Assembly: GCA_910579155.1 (NCBI GenBank)
Contig: CAJTTS010000044.1
Coordinates: 1 to 28,063, forward strand
Source: an uncultured Oscillospiraceae bacterium
Lineage (GTDB): Bacteria; Bacillota_A; Clostridia; Oscillospirales; Oscillospiraceae
DNA length: 28,063 nucleotides
Direction: 5' to 3'
The notes below the pieces were generated by a model. That model did no database searches and had not been told where the DNA came from. It saw nothing but the letters and a program-made list of their open reading frames with translations. The translations under genes were made by a program, and so were the position numbers. Of the stretch, positions 14,282 through 21,984 are shown piece by piece; within the stretch, counting starts at the first letter, position 1; every line of letters starts with the position of its first letter.

Positions 14282-15361
14282 ATGGTTCTTAGGAAGGCAA
14301 AAGACATCCTGTTTCGACCGTTTCGCTTTTTGAGAGATCAAATGATTGCTTCGATAAAGAAAAAGGCGTTGGTTCGGGAAAGCGGTCGGGTTATTTTGGG
14401 AATGTTCCTATATCGAAGATTCCAAAAACGGTTCGGTACAAATACACACATTATATGTATCCGCGGCGCCACTGGGGACGTCTATCTTCAATTTTTGCTG
14501 TTGGATGAGTATCTGCGACAAACAGGCATCAAAGACTTTACGATAATAGGAGATGGCGGCGGTGTAATCCAGCTCGCCACGCTCTTTGGATTGTCAAATG
14601 TGGAATTCGTTCAGACGCGCGACTTGGAACGAATGGAGAAGTCGTATCTTTTTTTTGGCGGCCAATGGGACAACATCATAATCCCTTTCTGCTGGAGCAA
14701 GAATTTTTCAGCCATTAACCAATGCCGACTGAGAATGATGAATGAGTTCAACTTTATGGATACTTATTACTATTTCTCCTATGGTATAGAGCCTCCCGCT
14801 CAATATCGAATGCCAAACTTCCCCGAGATAAAGGAGCAGCAGATATTTGCGTGGGAATCACTGGGGATCATAAAAGGTAGGACGATCATTATTTCCCCGG
14901 ATGCCAACTCGGTTACTGCGTTGCCGGTCTGGTTTTGGAATGGAATTATCAAGCAATTGCAGCAGCGTGGCTACACCGTGTTTATGAACTGCAATTATTT
15001 CACCTATTTCCGGGCTCAAAATCTTTTTCCCGCTTATATGGACTGTGTCCCGATGCTGGAATATGCAGGTTACTTTATTGGTGTCCGCAGTGGATTTTGC
15101 GATATCATCTCATCCGCAAAATGCAGAAAAGTAATTATCTATCCGGCCAAACAAAAAAAGCCGAATTACAGCTTTCATCGAACGGAGTTGGAGTTTAGCG
15201 GGCTGGAGGTAATGGACCTGTATCATGGGGATGACCTAACAGAAATTAGTACGCCGCTCATAAAAAACATCACGGATAGAGACCTGCGGCTTTCTGGGAC
15301 AAAAGACTATTTCAATGCAATGGAATCTTTGCACAAACAAATTTTAGCAGTATTTGATTAG
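14282..15361 (+). CDS. GT-B-like glycosyltransferase, paralogue B
   Basis: 359 residues, paralogue of 12164-13207. RFGTNTHIICIRGATGDVYL, NEFNFMDTYYYF and AGYFIGVRSGFCDIISSAKC correspond to the same blocks in the same order. An N-terminal basic amphipathic region (RKAKDILFRPFRFLRDQ) probably contacts the membrane. GDGGGVIQLATLFG resembles the nucleotide-binding turn of a first Rossmann domain. The start at 14282 has only a weak upstream AAGGA; an internal ATG at 14341 is an alternative that would trim 20 residues. Divergence from paralogue A is large, so the duplication is old or the copies were acquired separately. A 165-nt gap without a gene follows. Confidence 0.75.
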   Translation: MVLRKAKDILFRPFRFLRDQMIASIKKKALVRESGRVILGMFLYRRFQKRFGTNTHIICIRGATGDVYLQFLLLDEYLRQTGIKDFTIIGDGGGVIQLATLFGLSNVEFVQTRDLERMEKSYLFFGGQWDNIIIPFCWSKNFSAINQCRLRMMNEFNFMDTYYYFSYGIEPPAQYRMPNFPEIKEQQIFAWESLGIIKGRTIIISPDANSVTALPVWFWNGIIKQLQQRGYTVFMNCNYFTYFRAQNLFPAYMDCVPMLEYAGYFIGVRSGFCDIISSAKCRKVIIYPAKQKKPNYSFHRTELEFSGLEVMDLYHGDDLTEISTPLIKNITDRDLRLSGTKDYFNAMESLHKQILAVFD

Positions 15362-15526
15362 AACAAGCATGCTGAATGAAGGAATGCGAGGACTTTTGAT
15401 CCTGTGAGCGCTGATAGGGTCGGCATTTGGATTTCCTGCCTGCGGTAAACTTTGCTTAGTTGAATGTAAAAAATTATTTCGGGAGATTTATTGACATTTT
15501 CAATTTTTGAGATAGGAGATTATAAT

Positions 15527-16429
15527 ATGGTGGTTTTGCAGACGATCGTTCATGAAACCATTTGGGGAGGAAAAAAACTGATGCCGTATTCCGGGAGCAC
15601 ATGCGAAAAGATAGGGCATCTCTATTCGGTCAACTGTAATGAAGGAGGGTCAAATCTGATCCTGAACGGTGCGTACGCAGGAGAGACGCTGAACGATTAT
15701 TTCAATGCCGTCAAAAAACGTTTTGGATTGGAGGAATATGACTACTTCCCGTTGATCGTAGCATTGGTCGAGGCCTGCGACAATCTCAGTATTCAGGTCC
15801 ATCCGGATGACGATGTTGCTCCAATTTTAGATTCCCGTATCAAATTGGGAAAAAACGAGTCATGGTATTTTATTGACCCTCCGGCGTCCGGTTTTATCTA
15901 TAATGGCTGTCTATGCCGGGATATGGATGAATTGAAACAAAGCATTCTTTTCGGTCAAATGGAACGTGCAATGGGACGCCTGCCGGTCAAAAAAGGCGAC
16001 TACACATATGTGGTAGCGGGAACGCTTCACGCGATGACGGCAGGTTCTCTCGTGTATGAGATTGAAGAAAATGCGGGCTGTACGTATCGTTTCTTTGACT
16101 TTGACCGAATCGACAAGGATGGGAAGAAGCGCCCCCTGCAAATCCCGGAAGCATTCTTTTCGATTCATTTGGAAAACAGATCTGATGTGACCCAGTATCA
16201 TGGGACAGATCCGATTGATGAGCGGAGGTATATAACATGGCATTTTGACAAGGCTGAACGGTATGAAAACAAAAGTTCGACCCTGCAGGTATTCACTATA
16301 CTAGACGGAATATGCGAGATCGACGGAATAGAGGCAACAAAAGGAATGTCTGTGATTCTCGAACCAGGTGAGAAACTTTGTATCGATCAAGTGGAGGCCA
16401 TGGTGGCGCAACCGAAAAGGCTTTCATAG
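15527..16429 (+). CDS. manA: Mannose-6-phosphate isomerase, class I
   Basis: 300 residues; interconverts fructose-6-phosphate and mannose-6-phosphate, supplying mannose-derived donors. It is the compact Firmicutes form (about 300-320 residues) of the type I zinc enzyme. Zinc ligands are visible as Gln90 and His92 in SIQVHPDDD, Glu111 in KNESWYFI, and the His of AGTLHAM near 165. The C-terminal cupin half is intact (IEENAGCTYRFFDFDR; LQVFTILDG). The ATG at 15527 was chosen because TAGGAG sits 8-10 nt upstream; an in-frame TTG at 15491 would add 12 residues. No phosphomannomutase or GDP-mannose pyrophosphorylase is in the window, so those steps must be encoded elsewhere. Confidence 0.92.
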   Translation: MVVLQTIVHETIWGGKKLMPYSGSTCEKIGHLYSVNCNEGGSNLILNGAYAGETLNDYFNAVKKRFGLEEYDYFPLIVALVEACDNLSIQVHPDDDVAPILDSRIKLGKNESWYFIDPPASGFIYNGCLCRDMDELKQSILFGQMERAMGRLPVKKGDYTYVVAGTLHAMTAGSLVYEIEENAGCTYRFFDFDRIDKDGKKRPLQIPEAFFSIHLENRSDVTQYHGTDPIDERRYITWHFDKAERYENKSSTLQVFTILDGICEIDGIEATKGMSVILEPGEKLCIDQVEAMVAQPKRLS

Positions 16430-16533
16430 TGTACATCGGGTTGCAGGGAGGGTAGAAAGTTGGATATGGGCGAAAAATCTGCGTTGAAAAGGATACTGAA
16501 AAGTATATTGTTTGCGGCAATAGCGGGTATAAC

Positions 16534-16932
16534 ATGCAGACGTGGCGATTCACGGTCATGCGGGAACGAGAGCAGATTCAGAAGCTGAAAGAGGTCGTGG
16601 CCCGTGTAGCAAAAGAAAAACGAGTGATATTTCACGGATTCAATGATCCGACCACAGTGGTCTTGGTGTCTAATGACCGTCAAAACGCCGATGGTATCCA
16701 GGACAGCTCCTGCGCGGCGCAGAACATCATGCTGGCGGGCCACTCCTACGGGGTAGGCTCGGTATGGATCAACGCGCTGATGACCATCTGTGATGAGCCG
16801 GAGATCCGCGCCCTGCTGCAGGGGTATGGCATACCGGATACGCACATCGTCTGGGCGGCCATCGCTATGGGGTGGCCCGCCCAGCCGGGCAAGCTGCTGG
16901 CCAAAAAGCAGGATGTAATCAAATATCTTTGA
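16534..16932 (+). pseudogene. Nitroreductase fragment, N-terminally truncated
   Basis: 132 residues matching the nitroreductase (FMN-dependent NfsA/FRP-like) family from the NMQTWRFTV strand to the C-terminus. SCAAQNIMLAGHSYGVGSVWIN and AAIAMGWPAQP are well preserved. The first 30-40 residues, including the RRSxRxF motif that contacts FMN phosphate, are missing. Upstream in-frame sequence (stop at about 16454) does not look like the family, apart from a few residues before NMQTW. No ribosome binding site fits the ATG at 16534. It lies exactly where the AT-richer glycan cassette gives way to high-GC DNA, so it is most likely a gene cut by a recombination event. Confidence 0.75.
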
Positions 16933-16951
16933 ACGAATGGAGGAATTCAAC

Positions 16952-18682
16952 ATGAAAAAGAAACTGCTATCCCCCGCGCTGGCCGTGGCATTATGCCTGA
17001 GCCTGATCATCCCGGCCTTCGCGGCCCAGACCTATACCCCCTCCTGGCTGGAGAAGGGCGTCACCCTGGAGGACACGCCGTACTTCTCGGCCCCCCTCAC
17101 CGCCGTGAACAAGGACGGCAAATGGGGCTATACGGACCGTCTGGGCCGGATGGCCATCGCCCCGCAGTACGAGTACGCCCTGGCCTTCTCTGAGGAGCTG
17201 GCGGCGGTGGGCAAGGACGGAAAGTCCGGGTACATCAATACTGCCGGTCAGGTAGCCGTCCCCCTGCAATATGAGGACGCCTCCAGCTTCTCCGAGGGGC
17301 TGGCCGCCGTGTGCACGGGCGGCAAGTACGGCTTCATCGACAAGTCCGGCAAGCTGGTCATTCCAGCCCAGTACGAATACGTGTATCCCTTCAGCGGCAG
17401 CCTCGCCATGGTGAGCGCCAACAAGAAGTGGGGCTTCATCGACAAGACCGGCAAGACGGTGGTGGCCCCCCAGTACGACGGTACATACAACTTCACCGCG
17501 GAGGGGCTGGCCCTGGTCCACAAGAACGGGAAATGGGGCTTTATCGACAAGACCGGGAAGGAGATCATCGCCCTGCAATATGACCGGGCGGTGTCCTTCG
17601 CGGACGGGCTGGCCGCCGTGTGCAAAGGCGGCAAGTGGGGGTTCATCGACCAGACCGGCAAGGAGGCCGTCCCCCTCTCCTATGACACGGTGGGGGCCTT
17701 CTACGAGGGGCTGGCCCGGGTGTGCAAGGGCAATAAGTGGGGCTACATCGACAAAACCGGCAAAGAGGTGGTGTCCGCCCAGTACGAGGCCGCCTCCGGC
17801 TTTTCCGAGGGCCTGGCGGCGGTGAAGAAGGGCGGCAAATGGGGTTACATCGACAAGACCGGCAAAACCGTTGTCTCCCCCAAGTACGCCTACGCGGGCG
17901 GCTTCTCCGAGGGGTTGGCGGCGGTAAGCAGCGCCGGGAAGTATGGCTTCATCGACAGCACGGGCAAGGAAGCGGTGGCCCCGGCCTATGAGCAGGTCTC
18001 CGACTTCTCCCAGGGCCTGGCCGCGGTGAAAAAGGGCGGCAAGTGGGGCTTTGTGGACAAAACAGGCAAGGTGATCGTCCCACTGGAGTACGACCTGGTC
18101 ACGGAATTCACCCAGGATACGGCTATCGTCCGGAAAAACGGCCAGTATGCCCTGATGAACGCCACTGTGGGCGGGTTCGCCGACGTGCTGATCGGCTCCC
18201 CCTATGCCAAGGCCATCGACTGGGCGGTGGAAAAGAAGATCACCAACGGCACCAGCCAGACCACGTTCTCTCCCGATGAGGAGTGCACCACTGCCCAGAT
18301 CCTCACCTTCCTGTGGCGGGCCATGGGCGAGCCCGCGCCCGCTGGCTCGGCCAACCCCTTCAGCGATGTGAAAGATACGGATTACTTCTATAAGGCGGCG
18401 CTGTGGGCCAGGGAGAAGGGCCTGGTGTCCGGCAGCAAATTCGACCCCGATACGCCCTGCACCCGCGCCTCCACGGTGACCTACCTGTGGAAGCTGGCGG
18501 GCAGCCCGGCGGCCCAGGGGGCCGGGTTCTCCGACGTCCCGGCCAACGCTCCCTACGCTCAGGCCGTTGCCTGGGCTGTGGGAAAGGGCGTCACCAATGG
18601 GACGAGCCCCACCACCTTCTCCCCCGGCGACACCTGCACCCGGGGCCAGATCGCGACCTTCCTGTATCGTGACCTGGTGTGA
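16952..18682 (+). CDS. Exported WG-repeat protein with three SLH domains
   Basis: 576-residue surface protein. Residues 1-25 form a signal peptide (MKKKLLSPALAVALCLSLII, cleavage expected after AFA). Residues 52-392 hold ten WG repeats of about 34 residues built on GKWGFIDKTGKxVVxxQY, with the start of an eleventh. Residues about 410-576 carry three SLH domains; the last begins FSDVPANAPYAQAVAWAVGK and ends CTRGQIATFLYRDLV. SLH domains attach proteins non-covalently to pyruvylated secondary cell-wall polysaccharide; WG repeats form beta-propeller-like or solenoid structures of uncertain role, probably in binding. The ATG at 16952 has GGAGG 8 nt upstream and is preferred to the ATG at 16937. 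It is a candidate acceptor for the glycan made by its neighbours. Confidence 0.93.
   Translation: MKKKLLSPALAVALCLSLIIPAFAAQTYTPSWLEKGVTLEDTPYFSAPLTAVNKDGKWGYTDRLGRMAIAPQYEYALAFSEELAAVGKDGKSGYINTAGQVAVPLQYEDASSFSEGLAAVCTGGKYGFIDKSGKLVIPAQYEYVYPFSGSLAMVSANKKWGFIDKTGKTVVAPQYDGTYNFTAEGLALVHKNGKWGFIDKTGKEIIALQYDRAVSFADGLAAVCKGGKWGFIDQTGKEAVPLSYDTVGAFYEGLARVCKGNKWGYIDKTGKEVVSAQYEAASGFSEGLAAVKKGGKWGYIDKTGKTVVSPKYAYAGGFSEGLAAVSSAGKYGFIDSTGKEAVAPAYEQVSDFSQGLAAVKKGGKWGFVDKTGKVIVPLEYDLVTEFTQDTAIVRKNGQYALMNATVGGFADVLIGSPYAKAIDWAVEKKITNGTSQTTFSPDEECTTAQILTFLWRAMGEPAPAGSANPFSDVKDTDYFYKAALWAREKGLVSGSKFDPDTPCTRASTVTYLWKLAGSPAAQGAGFSDVPANAPYAQAVAWAVGKGVTNGTSPTTFSPGDTCTRGQIATFLYRDLV
17105..18127 (+). repeat. 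Ten tandem WG-repeat units, period about 102 bp
   Basis: Each unit encodes 34 residues (one has 35) with the core GKWGFIDKTGK. At DNA level units are related but not identical, suggesting old duplication kept by selection on protein structure. Their regular GC-rich codons also create long spurious antisense frames. Confidence 0.9.
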
Positions 18683-18756
18683 CGGCCTCCGATCCGTAAA
18701 AGCATTTGAAGCACACGCCGGACGCGGCGCGGCTGCATTGAAAGGAGGTGAGACCC

Positions 18757-18834
18757 ATGGGCGAGAAGCGGGGATTCCCAAACCGTGCGGAGCTTCTGCG
18801 CTGCTTCCGGGTGCGCCCGCCCCCGGCGGGATGA
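18757..18834 (+). CDS. Possible 25-aa small ORF with a strong ribosome binding site
   Basis: AAAGGAGGTGAGACCC directly precedes an ATG that opens a 25-codon frame (MGEKRGFPNRAELLRCFRVR, then PPPAG and stop). The SD match is the best in the region, yet the peptide resembles nothing I know and could be incidental. It lies in the 220-nt gap between the SLH protein and the next exported protein and could act as a leader peptide. Confidence 0.25.
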   Translation: MGEKRGFPNRAELLRCFRVRPPPAG

Positions 18835-18902
18835 GCGCACCCGCGGCAGGAAGCGGCCGCACATGAGACCAACAAAATGAATCAGTTAGGAGAAATGCCA
18901 TT

Positions 18903-19478
18903 ATGAAAAAGCAATTCATCGCCAAGCTGCTGGCGCTGGCCCTGGTCCTGTCCATGGTGCCCGCCACCATCCTGGCCGCCAGCGCCGCCGCTGGTGACAA
19001 CAGCCGCGCCAGCGACAACGGCGCCAGCAACAGCGGCGCCAGCAACAGCGGCGGAAGCTACTATCAGGACACCACCGTCCGCGTGAACGAGCCCGTCTCC
19101 GCCGACGGCACCATCGAGGTCAAGGTCGTCAACGGCAAGGCCACCGTAGCCCTGAACGCCAAGGCCGTGGAGAGCCTGGCCGACCTGGCCAAGAACGGCG
19201 AGATCGCCCTGGAGATCAAGGCGGAGGGCGCCACCAAGGTGGACGTGTCCTTCCCCGCCAAGGCCCTGACCGAGGTGGCCAAGGAGACCGGCGCGGACCT
19301 GACCATCAAGAGCGATGTTGCGACCATCACCATCCCCAACGCGGTGCTGGCCAACGAGTTCTCCGTCTTCGGCAATGTGCGGGTGTCCGCCCAAGCCACT
19401 GGGAGCAGCGTGGGCTTCTCCATCCAGGCGGGCGGCAAGGCGCTGCAGAACATCAAGGGGCTCAAGGTCGAGTTCTGA
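18903..19478 (+). CDS. Exported small protein resembling an S-layer-associated beta domain
   Basis: 191 residues. A signal peptide occupies residues 1-25 or so (MKKQFIAKLLALALVLSMVP, then ATILAAS). It is followed by a low-complexity Ser/Asn/Ala/Gly linker (about 26-50), then a beta-rich domain of about 140 residues with alternating VKVVNGKATVALNAKAVESL and DLTIKSDVATITIPNAVLAN patterns. Such segments recur inside large SLH surface proteins of clostridia; here one stands alone with no SLH or LPXTG anchor, so it may be freely secreted or held by partners. TTAGGAG lies upstream of the ATG. The Ser-rich linker is a plausible O-glycosylation site. Function unknown. Confidence 0.88.
   Translation: MKKQFIAKLLALALVLSMVPATILAASAAAGDNSRASDNGASNSGASNSGGSYYQDTTVRVNEPVSADGTIEVKVVNGKATVALNAKAVESLADLAKNGEIALEIKAEGATKVDVSFPAKALTEVAKETGADLTIKSDVATITIPNAVLANEFSVFGNVRVSAQATGSSVGFSIQAGGKALQNIKGLKVEF
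19020..19049 (+). repeat. Tandem 15-bp repeat in a Ser-rich linker
   Basis: Two perfect adjacent copies of GGCGCCAGCAACAGC encode GASNS GASNS in the linker of the exported protein. Such a unit could vary in copy number by replication slippage without breaking frame. Confidence 0.8.
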
Positions 19479-19538
19479 TCACTTCAAGTCCGCTCTCGGC
19501 GTACTCCGCTTGAGATGACCGACGGCGGCTCCAGCGGG

Positions 19539-19565
19539 AAGGAGGGGGCCAAGCCCCCTCCTTTT
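19539..19565 (+). terminator. Intrinsic terminator after the exported-protein gene
   Basis: A perfect 11-bp stem (19539-19549 with 19553-19563), 3-nt loop CAA, GC-rich, followed by only two further Ts before CCC. Strong hairpin; the short T-run and the overlap with the next hairpin make full termination uncertain. Confidence 0.7.
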
Positions 19566-19605
19566 CCCAAATTCCCGGCACAGAATGGCGGGAATTTGGG
19601 AAAAG
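19561..19605. repeat. Perfect 17-bp inverted repeat overlapping the terminator
   Basis: 19561-19577 is the exact reverse complement of 19589-19605, with an 11-nt loop. Its left arm shares 19561-19563 with the right arm of the terminator stem, so in RNA the two hairpins compete at their junction. It ends 25 nt before the ATG at 19631. Confidence 0.8.
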
Positions 19606-19630
19606 CGATCCCAGAAAGAGGCGATACTGA

Positions 19631-21961
19631 ATGACACGGAAAGATAGACCTTCCACTCTGCGGCAGACCGCTTTCAACGGTGTGGGGACAGCTTTATCCA
19701 TCGGGATATTTTTTCTGAGCGTATGCCTGTGCTCGGCGGCCACCGCCCGGTCGATGGCGGTCGTGTCGATCATGCTGACGTTGTCGTCCGCGTTCCTGTT
19801 TTACGGCCGTCTGCGCGACCGCATTGCCCCTCCTGTTATCGCGCTGGCGCTCGTGGTGCTGATGGACGCGATCAGCTGCGCCTATGCGTTGTCGGGGAAA
19901 TTTGCCCTCTACGAATTTTTGAAGGTAGTGGTATCCTTCTGCATCGCCCTGATCCTTCTGGCCTTTATCGGGAAAGACCGCCCGGAGCGGAAGGTGTCCA
20001 TCCTTTTAGAGGGCTGCGCCGCCATCGCGGGCCTGGTGAGCATCGATCTGCTCTCCACCCGGTGGGTCAGTACGCCGGTACTCACGGTGCTGGGCTGGTT
20101 TACCCCAGATTACACGGATCTGGAGGTGGTAGAAGAGGGCGTGCGGATGATCTCCATGTTCATGTATGCCAATCCCTTCGCGGCGTGCATGGGCATCGGC
20201 GTCCTTCTGGGGCTCGGGCTGACGGTCACCTGCGAAGATCGGAGGGCGCGAGTACCGCATTTGATCTGCCTGTCCTTCAGTTCCCTGGCTTTTGTGCTGG
20301 CCTTCAGCATGGGGGCCTGCGCCATGATCGTCCCGGCATTCCTGGCCCTTCTCGTGCTGACGAACAAGGAGCACCGGACAGGCCTGCTGATCCTGATGGC
20401 GGAGACGCTGGTGGTGACGCTGGCGTGTGCTTTCCCAATCTCCCTCACCTCCATGACGGCCTGGGATGGCGTCCGGCCCATCCCCCTGCTGTGCGCTGTG
20501 GGCGGCGCGGCCGCATTGTGCGCGCTGGACATACTGCTGGGCCAGCGCGCTGCGGACAAGCTGAAGGGGCATGAGCGGGCGGTGCTGTGCCTGCTTGCCG
20601 CCCTGCTGGCGGCGGCTGTGGCCTTTGCCATCGCCGCCGGCACGCTCACCACCACTGCGATCCTCCAGCCGGGGGAGACCCTGCGCCGCTCCATCTACCC
20701 GGAGCCTGGGGCTTACACTCTGACGGCGGAGGCAGATGGTGACCCCAATGTGGTCATCGAGAGCCAAAACCAGGAGAACACGATCATGCACACCTATTCC
20801 GAGCTGTACCGGGGGCCGCTCTCCCAGGCGGCGTTCACCGTTCCGGAGGACAGCCTGGTGGTATGGTTCAGATTCTCCGCAAATGAGGCAGCCACGCTGG
20901 ATTCGGTGGAATACAGCGGAGAAAATGGATCGGGCACCGTCCCGCTGAAATACCGCCTGCTTCCCAGCTTCATCGCCAACCGCCTCCAGGGCTTGAAGGT
21001 GAATCAGAACGCCATCCAACGATTTGCGTTCTTTCGGGATGGGCTGGAATTGTTCCGGCGCAGCCCAGTTGTGGGCTTGGGTCTGGGCGCCTTTGCCAGC
21101 GCCGCGAACAGCGTGCAGTCCTTTTATTACTATACGAAATATACCCACAATCACTATATCCAGGTGCTGGCGGAGACAGGACTTGTGGGCCTGGTCCTGT
21201 TTTTGGGTCTGCTGGCGGTGTCGGCGGCCTGTGTATGGCGGGGGCGCAAAAAACCGCTGGCCCCCGCTTTGGGCGCGACGCTGCTGTTCCTGGCTCTTCA
21301 TGGCGCGGTGGAGGGGATCTTTTCCTATTATGCCTCCATGCCTATGATCTTCGCCGTGTTCGCCGCCATCAGCCTGTGCTGCGGGGATACGCTTCCCCTG
21401 CCCGCGTGGATGGAGAGGCGCGCGGTGAAGAACGGCGTGGTGCTGGGCATCTGCGCCCTGCTGGCCCTGTTCGGCGTCCTGCTGGGCTGCAACATCGCGG
21501 CTTACAACATCGTGACAGATGCCTCCGACCTGGATCAGCTGGAGCAGGCGGCGGCGCTGGACCCCTTCGAGAAGGCAGACTATATGCTCACCTATGTGGT
21601 GCAGGTGACGGGGACGGAGCCGGACCCGGAGATCCGGGAAAAGGCGGACGGATATGCCCGGCGGCTGGGAAAGCTGGAGTCCAACAGCATCCCCTACTAC
21701 CTCGCCGAGTATTACCTGGACTCCGGCCGGGTGACACAGGGACTGGAGCAGGCGGAGCGGTATGTGTCCTATGTCGCCTCTGACCTGATCGCGTGGCAGA
21801 ACACCTTCGCCCTGCTGGAGCAGTACGAACAGGACACAGAGGAGTACCAGGCGGGAGTCCGCCATATCGCGGAGCTGCTGGACCAGTGGAACGAGGAGAA
21901 CATGGGCAGCATCGAGCTGGACGAGCAGTCCCGGGCCTTTGTGGAACGAATGGGTGGATAA
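19631..21961 (+). CDS. O-antigen ligase/polymerase-like membrane protein with C-terminal helical repeats
   Basis: 776 residues. The N-terminal 340 residues hold about ten membrane spans. Residues about 336-455 form a beta-rich extracytoplasmic insert (LQPGETLRRSIYPEPGAYTL onward). The Wzy_C signature follows: LELFRRSPVVGLGLGAF near 472 and YTHNHYIQVLAETGLVGLVL about 35 residues later, containing the HNxxL/Q segment conserved in WaaL, Wzy and O-oligosaccharyltransferases. After the last span (about 600) come TPR-like helices to the end. This group transfers or polymerises undecaprenyl-linked glycans on the outer face of the membrane. Ligase, polymerase and protein O-glycosyltransferase cannot be told apart by sequence. 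GAAAGAGG precedes the ATG. Confidence 0.88.
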   Translation: MTRKDRPSTLRQTAFNGVGTALSIGIFFLSVCLCSAATARSMAVVSIMLTLSSAFLFYGRLRDRIAPPVIALALVVLMDAISCAYALSGKFALYEFLKVVVSFCIALILLAFIGKDRPERKVSILLEGCAAIAGLVSIDLLSTRWVSTPVLTVLGWFTPDYTDLEVVEEGVRMISMFMYANPFAACMGIGVLLGLGLTVTCEDRRARVPHLICLSFSSLAFVLAFSMGACAMIVPAFLALLVLTNKEHRTGLLILMAETLVVTLACAFPISLTSMTAWDGVRPIPLLCAVGGAAALCALDILLGQRAADKLKGHERAVLCLLAALLAAAVAFAIAAGTLTTTAILQPGETLRRSIYPEPGAYTLTAEADGDPNVVIESQNQENTIMHTYSELYRGPLSQAAFTVPEDSLVVWFRFSANEAATLDSVEYSGENGSGTVPLKYRLLPSFIANRLQGLKVNQNAIQRFAFFRDGLELFRRSPVVGLGLGAFASAANSVQSFYYYTKYTHNHYIQVLAETGLVGLVLFLGLLAVSAACVWRGRKKPLAPALGATLLFLALHGAVEGIFSYYASMPMIFAVFAAISLCCGDTLPLPAWMERRAVKNGVVLGICALLALFGVLLGCNIAAYNIVTDASDLDQLEQAAALDPFEKADYMLTYVVQVTGTEPDPEIREKADGYARRLGKLESNSIPYYLAEYYLDSGRVTQGLEQAERYVSYVASDLIAWQNTFALLEQYEQDTEEYQAGVRHIAELLDQWNEENMGSIELDEQSRAFVERMGG

Positions 21962-21984
21962 AAACTGTTTAAGAGAGAGATGGC

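Noticed and set aside
15491..15526. TTGACA and TATAAT just before manA considered as a promoter
   Set aside because: The spacing is 24 nt, far from the usual 16-18, and TATAAT directly abuts the start codon, overlapping the translation initiation region.
17105..18127. Regular spaced repeats considered as a CRISPR array
   Set aside because: The 102-bp period is coding (34-residue WG units), the units are diverged, and there are no short identical repeats with unique spacers.
16991..19045. 684-codon open frame on the minus strand opposite the WG-repeat/SLH gene
   Set aside because: It is an antisense shadow produced by regular GC-rich WG repeats. The plus-strand protein has a signal peptide, repeats and SLH domains, and the minus frame reads as Gly/Leu/His/Val-rich low complexity.
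20006..21865. 619-codon minus-strand frame opposite the ligase-like gene
   Set aside because: No recognisable domain, Gln/His/Arg-rich composition and no ribosome binding site. The plus strand clearly encodes the Wzy_C protein.
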